DNA of 64,000 bases from Clostridia bacterium (GTDB lineage Bacteria > Bacillota > Clostridia > Lachnospirales > Lachnospiraceae). Each line of letters opens with the position of its first letter. The stretch's first letter is position 1. Positions 26,421 through 35,157 of the stretch are shown here, one piece after another. The notes below the pieces were generated by a model. The model made no database searches. It saw only the letters and a program-made list of their open reading frames with translations, and was not told the origin of the DNA. The position numbers and the translations under genes were made by a program. The stretch spans positions 209,779 through 273,778 of the forward strand of contig CAJTAK010000001.1 in NCBI GenBank assembly GCA_910574255.1. Reading direction: 5' to 3'.

Positions 26421-28232
26421 ACGTTTAAGCACGGAGACGTCCATTGTCAACAGCGTGGCACTTCCGGATCCCACGGCTGGCACAGCCGCAGGAATCGTTC
26501 TTGGAAACCAGGCGGATATGGCAGAAGAGCTGTTCTACACAGCAACATCGCAGGCACCACGACCACTTACACTTACGATACGTTAGGCAGCCTGGTGCTT
26601 GAAAAGAGTAAGAACCATGTGGTAGACTATCAGTATAACGAGCTGAATCAGTTAGTACAGAAAAAGGACGGCAACGAGAGCTACACTTACACCTACGATA
26701 AGCGGGGCAACCGTACGGCGGAAATCGGCAAGAAAGCCAGCCGATCCTACATCTACGACGAAACGAACCGCATGGTGGAAGGCACCAACTGGAAGGGAGA
26801 CAAGTCAGCCTACACTTATAACGGACTGGGCCTTAGGGTCAACAACACCCAGACCACCCATGCCGGAAAGGTCTATACTCGTGATTACGTAATTGATTAC
26901 ACCAGCTTCGAGAACGATGATCTGATGGTATTTGCCGAGGGCAACGGCCAGCTTGAATACGAGCAGAAGCACGTGTACGCCGGAAGCGAGCGAATCGAAC
27001 AGTTCACGGACAAGGGCAACTGGGAACGGACCCTGTACGTCCATGAGGACGTGATGGGTAACACCCGGTATTATACCAAGGCCAACGGCCAGAGCTTCGC
27101 AGAATTAATCTACGACGCCTGGAGAATGCCGGAAAGCCCGAACAAGCTTTTGAACAACGACCACGGCAACTACGTGTTCGCTACTTTCACGGGCCATATC
27201 TACGACACGACCCTTGACGTCTACTTTGCGGAGGCGAGGTTCTATGATGCCAACAACCGTAGCTGGCTTGCGATGGATCCGGTTAAGGATGGACTGAATT
27301 GGTATCAGTACTGCTATAGCAATCCGACCACTTATTATGATCCATTAGGTTTATGGGGAACCGTGACGAGCACTAAGCAGGCTTTGCTGGCAGGAAGTGA
27401 GATAGAACCTGCACTGTTTTGGAGGCAGAAAGATTTCTTCCAGGGACATTGGTGGCAGAATGAAGATGATCTGACAACTGCATATAAGATGCTTTTAAAA
27501 GAATCCAAGAGCAGGAATATGACCATCATTACATTAGCGCAAGATTATGATTATTTTGACTATTTTGGCTATGCTAATACACGGTTATATACATTGCAGG
27601 CGTTAATTGGAACAGGGCGGACTGGTACATATGAAGCAGAAACCATGACGGCCTTGCGTGCTGTTTTAATTTCACAATATGCAGAGTTTGATCTTGATAC
27701 CCCGGAACTCACACCAGATAATATAAGGGCAATTCGTAACTGGTACAATAATAGTAGTGAGATAGGAAAACAAGGAACATATTATTGGGAGAATGGCTGG
27801 GGAAATATTATTACTGCTTCAGCAATATTAGGTATGGGCATTTATGCCAACAGACCGGCAAAAGTTTCAAAAGCAAATAATAGTGGTAATTCAGATATTT
27901 CAAATCCATCATCAAAAAGTGGCAGTGATTCCAATATCTCGGATACACCATCTAAGGGTGGGAGCAGTTCAGATATTTTGGATACAGCATCAAAAAGGCA
28001 GACACCGGATCAAAAAGCGCTACTTGATTTAGCAAAAGAGGCAGCTAGGAATGCAAGGAATGGAATGCCCATTTCTTATGAAGAAGCTAGGATATTGGAT
28101 GCATGGGCTGAAGAGTATAATGTACCACAACATCACCAAGCATATCCGGGAAGTGGTGAGCATTTTCCGGGTGGAAATTATTCAGACCACACACATATTT
28201 ATAATGTTCATGTACCATATAGTAATAATTGA
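26421..28232 (+). CDS. Orphan RHS tip cassette with shared pretoxin and a distinct His-rich toxin tail
   Basis: RHS homology starts at 26423 in the spacer (LSTETSIVNSVALPD). Near 26532 a ~360-bp deletion with a short insert shifts the frame; the main frame then runs from about 26540 (first start-like codon GTG 26595) to 28232. Core and pretoxin (27355-27810) are almost identical to 11478-12330. The tail is different: a Ser/Asp-rich linker, then LLDLAKEAARNARNG, EEARILDAWAEEYNVPQHH and a DHTHIYNVHVPY end, whose histidines suggest a nuclease. It vaguely recalls type-37 polymorphic toxins (unverified). No promoter or N-terminus: probably a silent cassette. Confidence 0.75.
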   Translation, partial: TFKHGDVHCQQRGTSGSHGWHSRRNRSWKPGGYGRRAVLHSNIAGTTTTYTYDTLGSLVLEKSKNHVVDYQYNELNQLVQKKDGNESYTYTYDKRGNRTAEIGKKASRSYIYDETNRMVEGTNWKGDKSAYTYNGLGLRVNNTQTTHAGKVYTRDYVIDYTSFENDDLMVFAEGNGQLEYEQKHVYAGSERIEQFTDKGNWERTLYVHEDVMGNTRYYTKANGQSFAELIYDAWRMPESPNKLLNNDHGNYVFATFTGHIYDTTLDVYFAEARFYDANNRSWLAMDPVKDGLNWYQYCYSNPTTYYDPLGLWGTVTSTKQALLAGSEIEPALFWRQKDFFQGHWWQNEDDLTTAYKMLLKESKSRNMTIITLAQDYDYFDYFGYANTRLYTLQALIGTGRTGTYEAETMTALRAVLISQYAEFDLDTPELTPDNIRAIRNWYNNSSEIGKQGTYYWENGWGNIITASAILGMGIYANRPAKVSKANNSGNSDISNPSSKSGSDSNISDTPSKGGSSSDILDTASKRQTPDQKALLDLAKEAARNARNGMPISYEEARILDAWAEEYNVPQHHQAYPGSGEHFPGGNYSDHTHIYNVHVPYSNN

Positions 28233-28348
28233 TTTGTTAAAAGTTACTTGTAAAAATTAGGTGGAATAGACAATGAAGAATAAAAGAAACTTCGCTTAAA
28301 TGATACATAGTATAATTTGATAAATTGAGAGATATTTTTGAGACAGAT

Positions 28349-28391
28349 AAGTGACAGAATTATGATATATTTTCACATAATTCTGTCACTT
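28349..28391. terminator. Perfect 16-bp hairpin between toxin tail and immunity gene
   Basis: AAGTGACAGAATTATG (28349-28364) and CATAATTCTGTCACTT (28376-28391) are exact reverse complements around an 11-nt loop. No T-run follows. It occupies the same place as the hairpins at 3717 and 6274. Confidence 0.6.
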
Positions 28392-28435
28392 AAAAGGAGA
28401 ATAAATTAGTGTAAAGAGTTACTATTTGTACTTAA

Positions 28436-29014
28436 ATGAAATGGAAAGAATGGATAGATAATATGGTTAATGGAGTTATTTTTCAAAAAGAGGATAATAA
28501 GAAATATAAAGGAGTTGAGGGCTACAATTGGTATTTAAATGATATTTATCAAGAATTATTGGGGGATTATTTTGATGAATATATAGATAAATCTTGGTAT
28601 AGTTCGAATTATGTAGATGTATGTAATGAAGAAACGTTTATTAATAATTATATTGTCTTATCCCAAAAAGAACATATAAAATTTCGAATATTGTTATGTG
28701 AAACAGAAAGGTTATATCCTAGAATGGAAAATTATTTATATAATCCAAAATTTATTGGGTATGATTATGCTTATGCTGGTGGAAGCTATTATTCTGCTGT
28801 TTTAAATGATATTTGCTCGAAAAGGATTAAAGAATTTACAATATTTACTCTAAATTCATATGGATTATTTGAAGAATTAAAAGATATAAATAAATTTGTG
28901 GAAATGCGTAATCAATTAATAATTCATAGAAATGAAAATTTGTTTGAAAAGGGTGATTTTTTAATTTATAAATTATATGAAATAAACATAAGTGATTTTA
29001 AATTTTGTAAATGA
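28436..29014 (+). CDS. Putative cytoplasmic immunity protein
   Basis: 192 aa, very AT-rich, rich in Tyr/Asn/Ile, with no signal peptide or membrane helix. It follows the RHS tail at 26421-28232 after a hairpin. The ribosome binding site is weak (AAAGAG at some distance), so the start is less certain. Family not recognised; the immunity role is inferred from its position. Its end is eight bases from the next RHS fragment. Confidence 0.55.
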   Translation: MKWKEWIDNMVNGVIFQKEDNKKYKGVEGYNWYLNDIYQELLGDYFDEYIDKSWYSSNYVDVCNEETFINNYIVLSQKEHIKFRILLCETERLYPRMENYLYNPKFIGYDYAYAGGSYYSAVLNDICSKRIKEFTIFTLNSYGLFEELKDINKFVEMRNQLIIHRNENLFEKGDFLIYKLYEINISDFKFCK

Positions 29015-29021
29015 TTTTTTT

Positions 29022-29468
29022 ACCATAGACGCAGCCGGAACCAGCAGCGCCTTTACCTACGATTCCATGGACCGCTTAACGAAGATCCGTGTCCACAGGG
29101 TGGATGAGACCCACAAGGTGGATGAATACCAGGAGACCCTCTACACCTACGACCACAGGGGCCTTGTGAAAACCGAGGTCAACGCCAAGGGCGACGGAAA
29201 GGTATTCGCCTATGACGGCAACGGCAACTTAATCCAAAAGACCGATGAGGACGGCTATGTTACCGAATATGAGTACAGCCCCGTCAACTTAGTAAGCAAT
29301 ATCAATTACAACGATGCCAAATCTGCATCCTACGCCTACAACGGCACGGGCGAATTGATCGAGATGGATGATTGGAATGGTAAAACCTCCATCGGAAGAG
29401 ATCTTCTGAACCGTGTGGTAAAGGTAACGGATCACAATGGCCGAGAAGTGGAATACGGCTGGGACAAC
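29022..29468 (+). pseudogene. RHS core fragment
   Basis: 447 bases collinear with 540-988 of the first RHS gene at high identity, including DAAGTSSAFTYDSMDRL and GWDN. It begins and ends abruptly against unrelated DNA, so it is a relic or a recombination substrate and not a gene. Confidence 0.85.
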
Positions 29469-29541
29469 ACTGTGGGTACTCTTAGTCACAGAGTTTGGAA
29501 TATAGCAAGATCGAACTTTAATAAAAAGCTCCGGAGAATGC

Positions 29542-30009
29542 ATGGTAGCTTCGAGCTGTGCTCCCGGCTTTTGGGATTCAAATAGTCATACGGGAAGCAT
29601 TGTACAGAAAGAGATTGAATTAGTTTCTGAAAATTTTGAAGATTCTGATATGGAAAATTTTTCCGTGCGTTTATGTGTAATGGAAAAAGAATTATTGAAG
29701 TATCAAGAAGCCTGGAAAGCTGAGATTAGTCATTCTTTAAACATATTAAAAGAATATTTGACAGAAGATGATTATCAGGAATTCTATGCTGCTTATGAAG
29801 GCTGGGAGGCATATATTGAAAACATGATAGCAATAGAAGCTCAGATATATTATCCACTTCAGAAATACGGTACGGGTGATGGGATCTCAAGGACATTGCC
29901 TGTGGAGGTGAAATCCGCAAGAATAAGGGACTATGCTGTATTACTTATGTCGCTGGTGTATGAATTTACGGAAACTGTGGAGTATGTCTATACCACCGAG
30001 TTGGGATAA
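29542..30009 (+). CDS. LprI/DUF1311-like small protein (possible lysozyme-inhibitor type)
   Basis: 155 aa; GGAG lies 6 nt before ATG 29542, but the fusion to the RHS fragment suggests the natural N-terminus (perhaps a lipoprotein signal, note SSCAPG) was lost. The helical part (VMEKELLKYQEAWKAEI, LNILKEYLTEDDYQEFYAAYEGWEAYIE) has the LNxxYxxL ... aqxaWxxy rhythm I associate with LprI/DUF1311, a family that includes lysozyme inhibitors. If right, it would be another immunity-type gene for wall-hydrolysing tips. Tentative. The spacer 30010-30150 shows nothing. Confidence 0.4.
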   Translation: MVASSCAPGFWDSNSHTGSIVQKEIELVSENFEDSDMENFSVRLCVMEKELLKYQEAWKAEISHSLNILKEYLTEDDYQEFYAAYEGWEAYIENMIAIEAQIYYPLQKYGTGDGISRTLPVEVKSARIRDYAVLLMSLVYEFTETVEYVYTTELG

Positions 30010-30150
30010 GATATTTTAATGAATCATCTTGGATCAATTTAAAGGTATTCTGGTTGCGTTGCAAACGGAATACCTAAAAGAAAATCCTGAAGAAATATTT
30101 TTGAGATAGCTATAAATGATTTTTAACGCAAAGCAGCAAAACCAGAAATG

Positions 30151-31308
30151 TTAAGAGGCATTTATGATTTGCCCATCTACATATAAATATCCTTCACAAA
30201 CAAAGCAATTCCAGAAATCTTGCATCTCATATTCTTTTAGGGACTCGATCGTTCCCGTATTTCTCGATATTCTTGAAATTTCCGGCTCAAATATATTGTA
30301 AACATAGAGCCAGTCGGCATCATATGTTAAAGGATATAAATCAATAGACTCTTCGAATGATACGAAAGGCGTACTTTTGCCCGTTTCAAAAGAATAGTAC
30401 TCCAAGGAGAAACCACCTTCCGGCCAATAATAAATCCCATCCGATGTTACCAGAAATACGGCGGTTGCAGAAAAAAGGAATGCTTCCGTGTTATCTTTGC
30501 AGCTTTTTAAAAAAAAGTTATTTTCAGCTTCATTTAGATGACCGCTGAGGAGAACATACCCATTTAGCATAACGGCGGAGTCCGGGGTAGGCAGAACTTC
30601 TTCCTTCAGTTCTTTGACATTCGGATCATTATTGTCTGCCAGTATATGATATTCATTTGCATCCTGGCATATAAAGTCCGGAGAAATCTCCGTCAGCTGT
30701 TCTCCAATCATCCCCTGTTCGTTTAACCCGTAAGCCTCATAATGTGCAGTCGCTAAATTGCCCTGAACCATAAAATAAATGGCATCATTATAAATCGTAA
30801 AATCTACCACTTTTTTGTCTAATGTCATTATATTTTCGACTTCCAGAGTATCAAGATTGAAACGGCATAGGGTTTTGGGAACGTTAATTTCATTCCCGTC
30901 TTCTATGGAAGCCGGGGTTAAGAAATAAAGATAGCTGCCAAAATTCCGGATACCTTTTTGCAATGTAGTTGGTGTTTCATATATAAGCTCCCATTCCGTA
31001 TCCTTTTCTTTTTTAGTATATAAACCATCCGAATGTAAGCAGTAATAGAAGCCGTTCAGATAAATAAGGTCTTTATTATAATAATTTTTGTTTTGCAATT
31101 CATAATCAGCCGCCTCTTTATCAGGCAAACCTTCAAATATTGCATTGGATTCGGTTTCATTGGTGATAAGTTCGGAAGTCATTTCACTATCGGAAGGCAG
31201 TTCTTCCATACTGTATGTTTTTGAATTGTCTGGCTGCTGTTCTGCCACAGAGGGCTTGCCGCAGGCGGTTAGTATAATAAATAGGGATAAAAATAAGTAT
31301 TTTTTCAT
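30151..31308 (-). CDS. DUF5050-like lipoprotein (paralogue of 20451-21650)
   Basis: 385 aa. Signal peptide with lipobox LTAC at about residues 13-16, an acidic linker, then repeated strand motifs (YYNKDLIYLNGFYYCLHSDGLY split over two blades, FGSYLYFLTPA, VTSDGIYYWPEGG, DADWLYVYNI) suggesting a beta-propeller. Probably exposed on the outer face of the membrane. It is divergent from the sigma-controlled operon that begins at 31328. Function unknown. Confidence 0.65.
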   Translation of the reverse strand: MKKYLFLSLFIILTACGKPSVAEQQPDNSKTYSMEELPSDSEMTSELITNETESNAIFEGLPDKEAADYELQNKNYYNKDLIYLNGFYYCLHSDGLYTKKEKDTEWELIYETPTTLQKGIRNFGSYLYFLTPASIEDGNEINVPKTLCRFNLDTLEVENIMTLDKKVVDFTIYNDAIYFMVQGNLATAHYEAYGLNEQGMIGEQLTEISPDFICQDANEYHILADNNDPNVKELKEEVLPTPDSAVMLNGYVLLSGHLNEAENNFFLKSCKDNTEAFLFSATAVFLVTSDGIYYWPEGGFSLEYYSFETGKSTPFVSFEESIDLYPLTYDADWLYVYNIFEPEISRISRNTGTIESLKEYEMQDFWNCFVCEGYLYVDGQIINAS

Positions 31309-31327
31309 AATATGTCTCCATTTGGTA

Positions 31328-31355
31328 TTTACATTTTAAGCATATCAACCTCTTT
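31328..31355 (+). promoter_or_regulatory. Predicted TcdR/UviA-type promoter of the 31492-33922 operon
   Basis: TTTACA (31328-31333), 16 bp, CTCTTT (31350-31355): a full match to the TcdR/UviA-class consensus. The first gene with a strong ribosome binding site starts 137 bp downstream. Confidence 0.7.
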
Positions 31356-31379
31356 TATTATACTAAAGGGGGTGATTTC

Positions 31380-31439
31380 ATGCAATGGTTTACCGGTGAA
31401 AATGGCGTGAAAATACGTTTGCCGTGTACTTTGCTATAG
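31380..31439 (+). CDS. Very small ORF in the operon leader
   Basis: Nineteen codons (MQWFTGENGVKIRLPCTLL) preceded by AAAGGGGGTG at 5-nt spacing, the first start after the sigma-type promoter. It could be a leader peptide, or the relic of a truncated gene. Nothing else supports translation. Confidence 0.3.
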   Translation: MQWFTGENGVKIRLPCTLL

Positions 31440-31491
31440 AAGCCAAAAGTAAATAACGAAAAATACAGATGATTGTGAAAGGAGATATACT

Positions 31492-32004
31492 ATGGGTTAT
31501 CATGCAGTAAATGAAGGTAGCATTATGAATGTATACTGGATGTCCAGTTGTGAAGAAGGAAGTGAAATTGGAAAGCTCTATAATGGGGAGGTATTTACCT
31601 GTCTTGGCATTACAACCGGCTATCAGAATGTGAATGAAATCAGATTCCGGAATAGCGAAGGCAAATATGTTCAGGGCTTTATTGACAGAAGAACTAGTAT
31701 AGGTCCATTGCACCTGTATGGTAAAAAGGTTACGGATCCTACACTGGGAACCTGCTATCGTTTTAAAACGAGGAGTGCGTTGACAGTGGTGGACAACAAT
31801 GGAACAATTAAAACCGTTTTGGCTGTAGGAGATTATGTCTATTCTAAAGATTCAACCTGTGGAGCTACAAATCGCAGGAACTTTAAGATTGTAGGATATA
31901 AACAGGCTGGGTTTAATGTTTCCAAGCAGGATGGATTCGTGACATTGAATTACGAGGCAAACGGCTCCATGATCAAATCCAATTTTTGTCTTTATGGTGC
32001 GTAA
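31492..32004 (+). CDS. Secreted-module protein of unknown function, SH3-like strands predicted
   Basis: 170 aa; AAAGGAGAT lies 6 nt before the ATG. No signal peptide. Two halves with short beta strands and conserved turns (EIGKLYNGEVFTCLGI ... EGKYVQGFIDRR; TVLAVGDYVYSKDS ... NFKIVGYKQ) look like two SH3-type barrels, as often found with wall hydrolases. It is first in an operon with a DUF1906 gene under a TcdR/UviA-type promoter, which suggests a wall-binding or accessory role. Fold and role are inference. Confidence 0.55.
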   Translation: MGYHAVNEGSIMNVYWMSSCEEGSEIGKLYNGEVFTCLGITTGYQNVNEIRFRNSEGKYVQGFIDRRTSIGPLHLYGKKVTDPTLGTCYRFKTRSALTVVDNNGTIKTVLAVGDYVYSKDSTCGATNRRNFKIVGYKQAGFNVSKQDGFVTLNYEANGSMIKSNFCLYGA

Positions 32005-32034
32005 TATAGCACCGAAAAAAGTAAGGATGGGTAA

Positions 32035-32356
32035 ATTATCACTGGCTCAACTGTCAGTATCTAGAGACTTCCACAGGGAGTGGCAAATATGCTGAAATTA
32101 TCAGCGGCAAAGGACCCTCCAATCGAAAATGGTTGGAGGAGCCTTTTACTGCAAGGGATATGAAGCCGGCGGATTTGACGGCGTTTATAATGCCGAGCTG
32201 TCAAACGTCGTAACCGCATTTCAGAAATTTATGTGCCTGGGTTCCGATGCGATGGTCAGGCTGGGAAGTGTCAATCGGCGTACCTAGGGAGCGCTGCTTC
32301 AGAGCAAGGGTGATACGGAACGGACTCCGAACGCTTGCGACTGTCAAGCAAGGATC
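32035..32356 (+). pseudogene. Decayed N-terminal part of the second DUF1906 gene
   Basis: Between 32114 and 32356 the frame of the following gene reads GGAFYCKGYEAGGFDGVYN, then VVTAFQKFM and SVNRRT, a stop (TAG 32285-32287), and GALLQSKGD. It aligns with the PG-binding part of the 37721 protein, where the stop position is Trp (TGG). The earlier 32035-32110 stretch reads LNCQYLETSTGSGKYAEI in another frame and may be a shortened wall-binding module. So this gene lost its N-terminal modules by truncation and one nonsense change. Confidence 0.7.
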
Positions 32357-33922
32357 ATGGACGTAAATGTTGCCGTGCAATTATTTAGCCGGGGGTTTCG
32401 ATATATTGGAAGATATTTAACCCGTGTACCGGGAGGATTGGATAAGGCCCTTACGCCTGAAGAGGTGGGAATTCTTTTGATTGCGGGGTTCAAAATTTTC
32501 CCAATCTACCAGGAGAGCTTTAATAAAGCCACGGATTTTAATAAATCGGCCGGGAAAGAGGACGCAGTCAAGGCTGTAAATGCGGCACTTTCTCTTGGAT
32601 TTAAGCAGGATACAATTTTATATTTTGCCGTTGACTGTGACATGACGGAAGACCAGATTTTTACTTATGCGCTTCCCTATTTTGAAGGAATCCATGAGGT
32701 CCTGGAAAATTCCAATTACTACAAGGCCGGCGTCTACGGTGCAAGAAATACCTGCCGAAAGATACAGGACGCCTATCCCGGTACGAAGTGCTTTGTTTCC
32801 GATATGTCTACGGGCTACAGCGGCAATCTTGGATACCGCATGCCGGAAAACTGGGCATTTGAGCAGTATCATGAAGTGGCAGGTTATCCCATTGCGGGTA
32901 CTTCTTTTGATTTGGATTATGATATGGCGTCTGAAAATGCGGAGGGTGTCAGCTCCGTAGATTCTGTTCCGGTTGTCAGCAGTTACAAGCCTCCTTATAA
33001 TCCAAGTGAAGACGGACTTAGAACGGATAAGCCGACGATTCGAATTTTGGATTTGCTTCCGGCAATCGCCTGGCTTGAGGAACGATATTATGATTTTTAT
33101 AATATTACGGAACCAACGGATGAAGAGAAAAGGATCTGCGGACGGGTAATTTGCGATTATTTGAGCCAGTACGCATACAATGATTTAAAGTGGCAGTACA
33201 TTGCACCCAAGGATGATCATTTCATTAGGCATATTAATATAGATTATGCAAAAAATGAGCATGTCATAACGCTCCGGCCGTATATTTATACCACGGTAGA
33301 AAAAGGGCAAGGCGATGACTTGGAGCGAACCGTTCGTCCACAGCTGGTCAAGGATGGACATCTTGGGCTATTCGAGCTTCCTCATCTTGCAATTGTAATC
33401 AGGTGTTATTTGATGTCGCCCGTGCCAGGTGACTGGGCGGCATGGGCCGGCGACTTTGCATCTGTTGTGAATGAGATCTATGTGAATGGAAAAGAGAACG
33501 GATTCCTCGCCTGGGCTGTGGAAAACGTGGGGGAATCGGAACCGGATGCTGCATCCGTTTTAGATGCTCGGCAGTTCAATTATTATGATCTCATTGCGGA
33601 TTTGGATGGCTATGCCATTCTTGAACTGCTTCATACGACTCCGTCTTTATCCGAATGCCTTCAGGTATATTACGGTGACGCTTCAAAATATGATAAGCGC
33701 TATCAATATTTTAAAGAGATTTTGGGCTTTAGAAATTGGGAACAGGCGGCTATCAGTGCGAAGATTTTGGATTATTTCTATTCCGATGGAAACAAATGGC
33801 TTAGAGATATGTTCTCGGCCGATTTCAAGAAGAATCCAGGGTGCGTTGAAGCGGCTGCAATAGCTTTATCGTACAATATTTTGTACTGGGCAGAGTATAC
33901 AGGTGTTTTTACTCCGCAATAA
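32357..33922 (+). CDS. DUF1906 glycoside-hydrolase-like protein with unknown C-terminal domain
   Basis: 521 aa from ATG 32357 after the in-frame stop; no good ribosome binding site, so translation may be poor. Residues ~8-195 are the DUF1906/Rv2525c-type TIM barrel (GFRYIGRYLTR, ILYFAVDCDMTEDQ, MSTGYSGNLGYRMPENWAFEQY, FDLDYDMA). Residues ~225-521 are shared with the 37721 protein (WLEERYYDFY, FELPHLAIVIRCY, WAAWAGDFASV, FNYYDLIADLDGYA) but not with the 18211 copy. I do not recognise this second domain. The DUF1906 fold relates to GH25-like enzymes, so peptidoglycan is a plausible substrate. Confidence 0.75.
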   Translation: MDVNVAVQLFSRGFRYIGRYLTRVPGGLDKALTPEEVGILLIAGFKIFPIYQESFNKATDFNKSAGKEDAVKAVNAALSLGFKQDTILYFAVDCDMTEDQIFTYALPYFEGIHEVLENSNYYKAGVYGARNTCRKIQDAYPGTKCFVSDMSTGYSGNLGYRMPENWAFEQYHEVAGYPIAGTSFDLDYDMASENAEGVSSVDSVPVVSSYKPPYNPSEDGLRTDKPTIRILDLLPAIAWLEERYYDFYNITEPTDEEKRICGRVICDYLSQYAYNDLKWQYIAPKDDHFIRHINIDYAKNEHVITLRPYIYTTVEKGQGDDLERTVRPQLVKDGHLGLFELPHLAIVIRCYLMSPVPGDWAAWAGDFASVVNEIYVNGKENGFLAWAVENVGESEPDAASVLDARQFNYYDLIADLDGYAILELLHTTPSLSECLQVYYGDASKYDKRYQYFKEILGFRNWEQAAISAKILDYFYSDGNKWLRDMFSADFKKNPGCVEAAAIALSYNILYWAEYTGVFTPQ

Positions 33923-33923
33923 C

Positions 33924-34087
33924 TAGTAGTCCGTACCGGAAATTCTTGTGCATATTTCCGGTCTATTTCTCCGATAGCACAGGTCAAAAAGCCTCGCCGT
34001 AGCACCACTACGTCTGCGTTTTTTGACCTGCACTCTCGGAAAAATATCCTCAGAAATATGCACAAGGATTTCCGATACGGACTACTA
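33924..34087. repeat. 164-bp near-perfect palindrome (MITE-like)
   Basis: The outer ~35 bp (from TAGTAGTCCGTA at 33924) are repeated in reverse complement at the right end (TACGGACTACTA, to 34087) with two mismatches. Inside, CAGGTCAAAAA pairs with TTTTTGACCTG and CGTAG with CTACG, so almost the whole element folds into one hairpin. No coding capacity. Mobile palindrome or strong bidirectional terminator. Confidence 0.75.
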
Positions 34088-34170
34088 GGCAGAGCTATTA
34101 TAATAATATAAATAACTTTATGCCTCCGGTGTTTTCCCGATGTGAAGAACGCCGGAGGTTGGATTGCTCA

Positions 34171-34199
34171 TTTACAAATAAAATTCTCTTTGCTATGAT
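34171..34199 (+). promoter_or_regulatory. Sigma-A promoter of the small membrane protein genes
   Basis: TTTACA, 17 bp, TATGAT, ending 24 bp before the start at 34223. A CTCTTT also lies inside the spacer (34186-34191), but at 9 bp it is too close to the -35 box for the alternative-sigma form. Confidence 0.6.
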
Positions 34200-34222
34200 G
34201 GCTATAAGGGGGGATGGAGAAT

Positions 34223-34609
34223 ATGAGGTGGGATATATATGGTATACTTTCTTGTCCTTTTGCTTGGGGAATAAGTGCGGTTAAAGATATTAAGAAAAAG
34301 AAAAAGTTAAGATGGATTTATGTCTTATCCTGTCTGATACTTCCATTTATATATTATTGTGTTTCAGAAGGCGCAAAAAGAGAATATCACTACGTATCCC
34401 ATCCTTTCTTTTTTGTGTTCTTACGAGATTTGATTTTGCTGGCATTCTGGGTTTCTCGATTATGGCTGATATTAGTTTTACAAGTATTTATCCGGAAGAT
34501 GGGAGAAAAATGGAGGGTTTGGGGTACTATTGCCGCTAGTATCGCTTGTGCATGGATACTTTACAAAATACTGGAGTTTTCTTTACCAACAATTCTGGCA
34601 TGGTACTGA
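34223..34609 (+). CDS. Small multi-pass membrane protein, first of a tandem pair
   Basis: 128 aa from ATG 34223; AAGGGGGG ends 9 nt before it, whereas the ATG at 34214 touches that box. Three to four hydrophobic helices (YGILSCPFAWGI, YVLSCLILPFIYY, LILLAFWVSRLWLILVLQVFI, AASIACAWILYKIL). Paralogous to the next gene (LSCxILP, FWVxRLWLxLxLQVxIRK, LPTIL). It lies downstream of a DUF1906 gene and may protect the producer, but this is a guess. Confidence 0.6.
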   Translation: MRWDIYGILSCPFAWGISAVKDIKKKKKLRWIYVLSCLILPFIYYCVSEGAKREYHYVSHPFFFVFLRDLILLAFWVSRLWLILVLQVFIRKMGEKWRVWGTIAASIACAWILYKILEFSLPTILAWY

Positions 34610-34642
34610 TTTATTTCATATCTTTGGATTGGAGAGAAAAAC

Positions 34643-35113
34643 ATGAGGATTTATGCATATTGCCTGCATACCTTTGGGCCGGGAGGTCCGGGCGATTGGA
34701 TTACGGATTCGCCTCCCTTTCAATTTCTGATATATGGGATACTTTCTTATTTTTTTGCCTGGGCCGTAAAAGCTGTTAATAATCCCACAAAAGGGAAAAG
34801 GATCAGGCTTATTTATACCTTATCCTGTTTTATTCTTCCGGCAACATATTTTGCGGATTTGATTAACTTTGAACAGAGATACAGGTGGAATTTGGATTTT
34901 TTGATTTTTACTATCTTACCGCAGTTAATTGTTTTGTCATTCTGGGTTTTTAGGCTATGGCTGCTGCTGATTTTACAGGTTATTATTCGTAAACTGGGTG
35001 ACAGATGGAATGCCCATGGAACCATTGTTGCGAGTATTGCCTGCATTTTGATACTATATATAATATTAAAATTTTCCTTGCCAACAATCCTTTCGCATTA
35101 TGTTTTTTTATAG
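34643..35113 (+). CDS. Small multi-pass membrane protein, second of a tandem pair
   Basis: 156 aa, with GGAGAG upstream. It shares helices and order with the preceding gene (YGILSYFFAWAVKAV, YTLSCFILPATYF, SFWVFRLWLLLILQVIIRKLGD, FSLPTILSHY), so the pair arose by duplication. It has a short extra N-terminus (HTFGPGGPGDWITDSPPF). No family recognised. Confidence 0.6.
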   Translation: MRIYAYCLHTFGPGGPGDWITDSPPFQFLIYGILSYFFAWAVKAVNNPTKGKRIRLIYTLSCFILPATYFADLINFEQRYRWNLDFLIFTILPQLIVLSFWVFRLWLLLILQVIIRKLGDRWNAHGTIVASIACILILYIILKFSLPTILSHYVFL

Positions 35114-35157
35114 CAGTCGGTTATAACGTGAATATAATAGAGTATAAATAAGAGAGT

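Noticed and set aside
34171-34191. Seventh TcdR/UviA-type promoter
   Set aside because: TTTACA and CTCTTT are only 9 bp apart; a proper sigma-A -10 box at 17 bp explains the site better.
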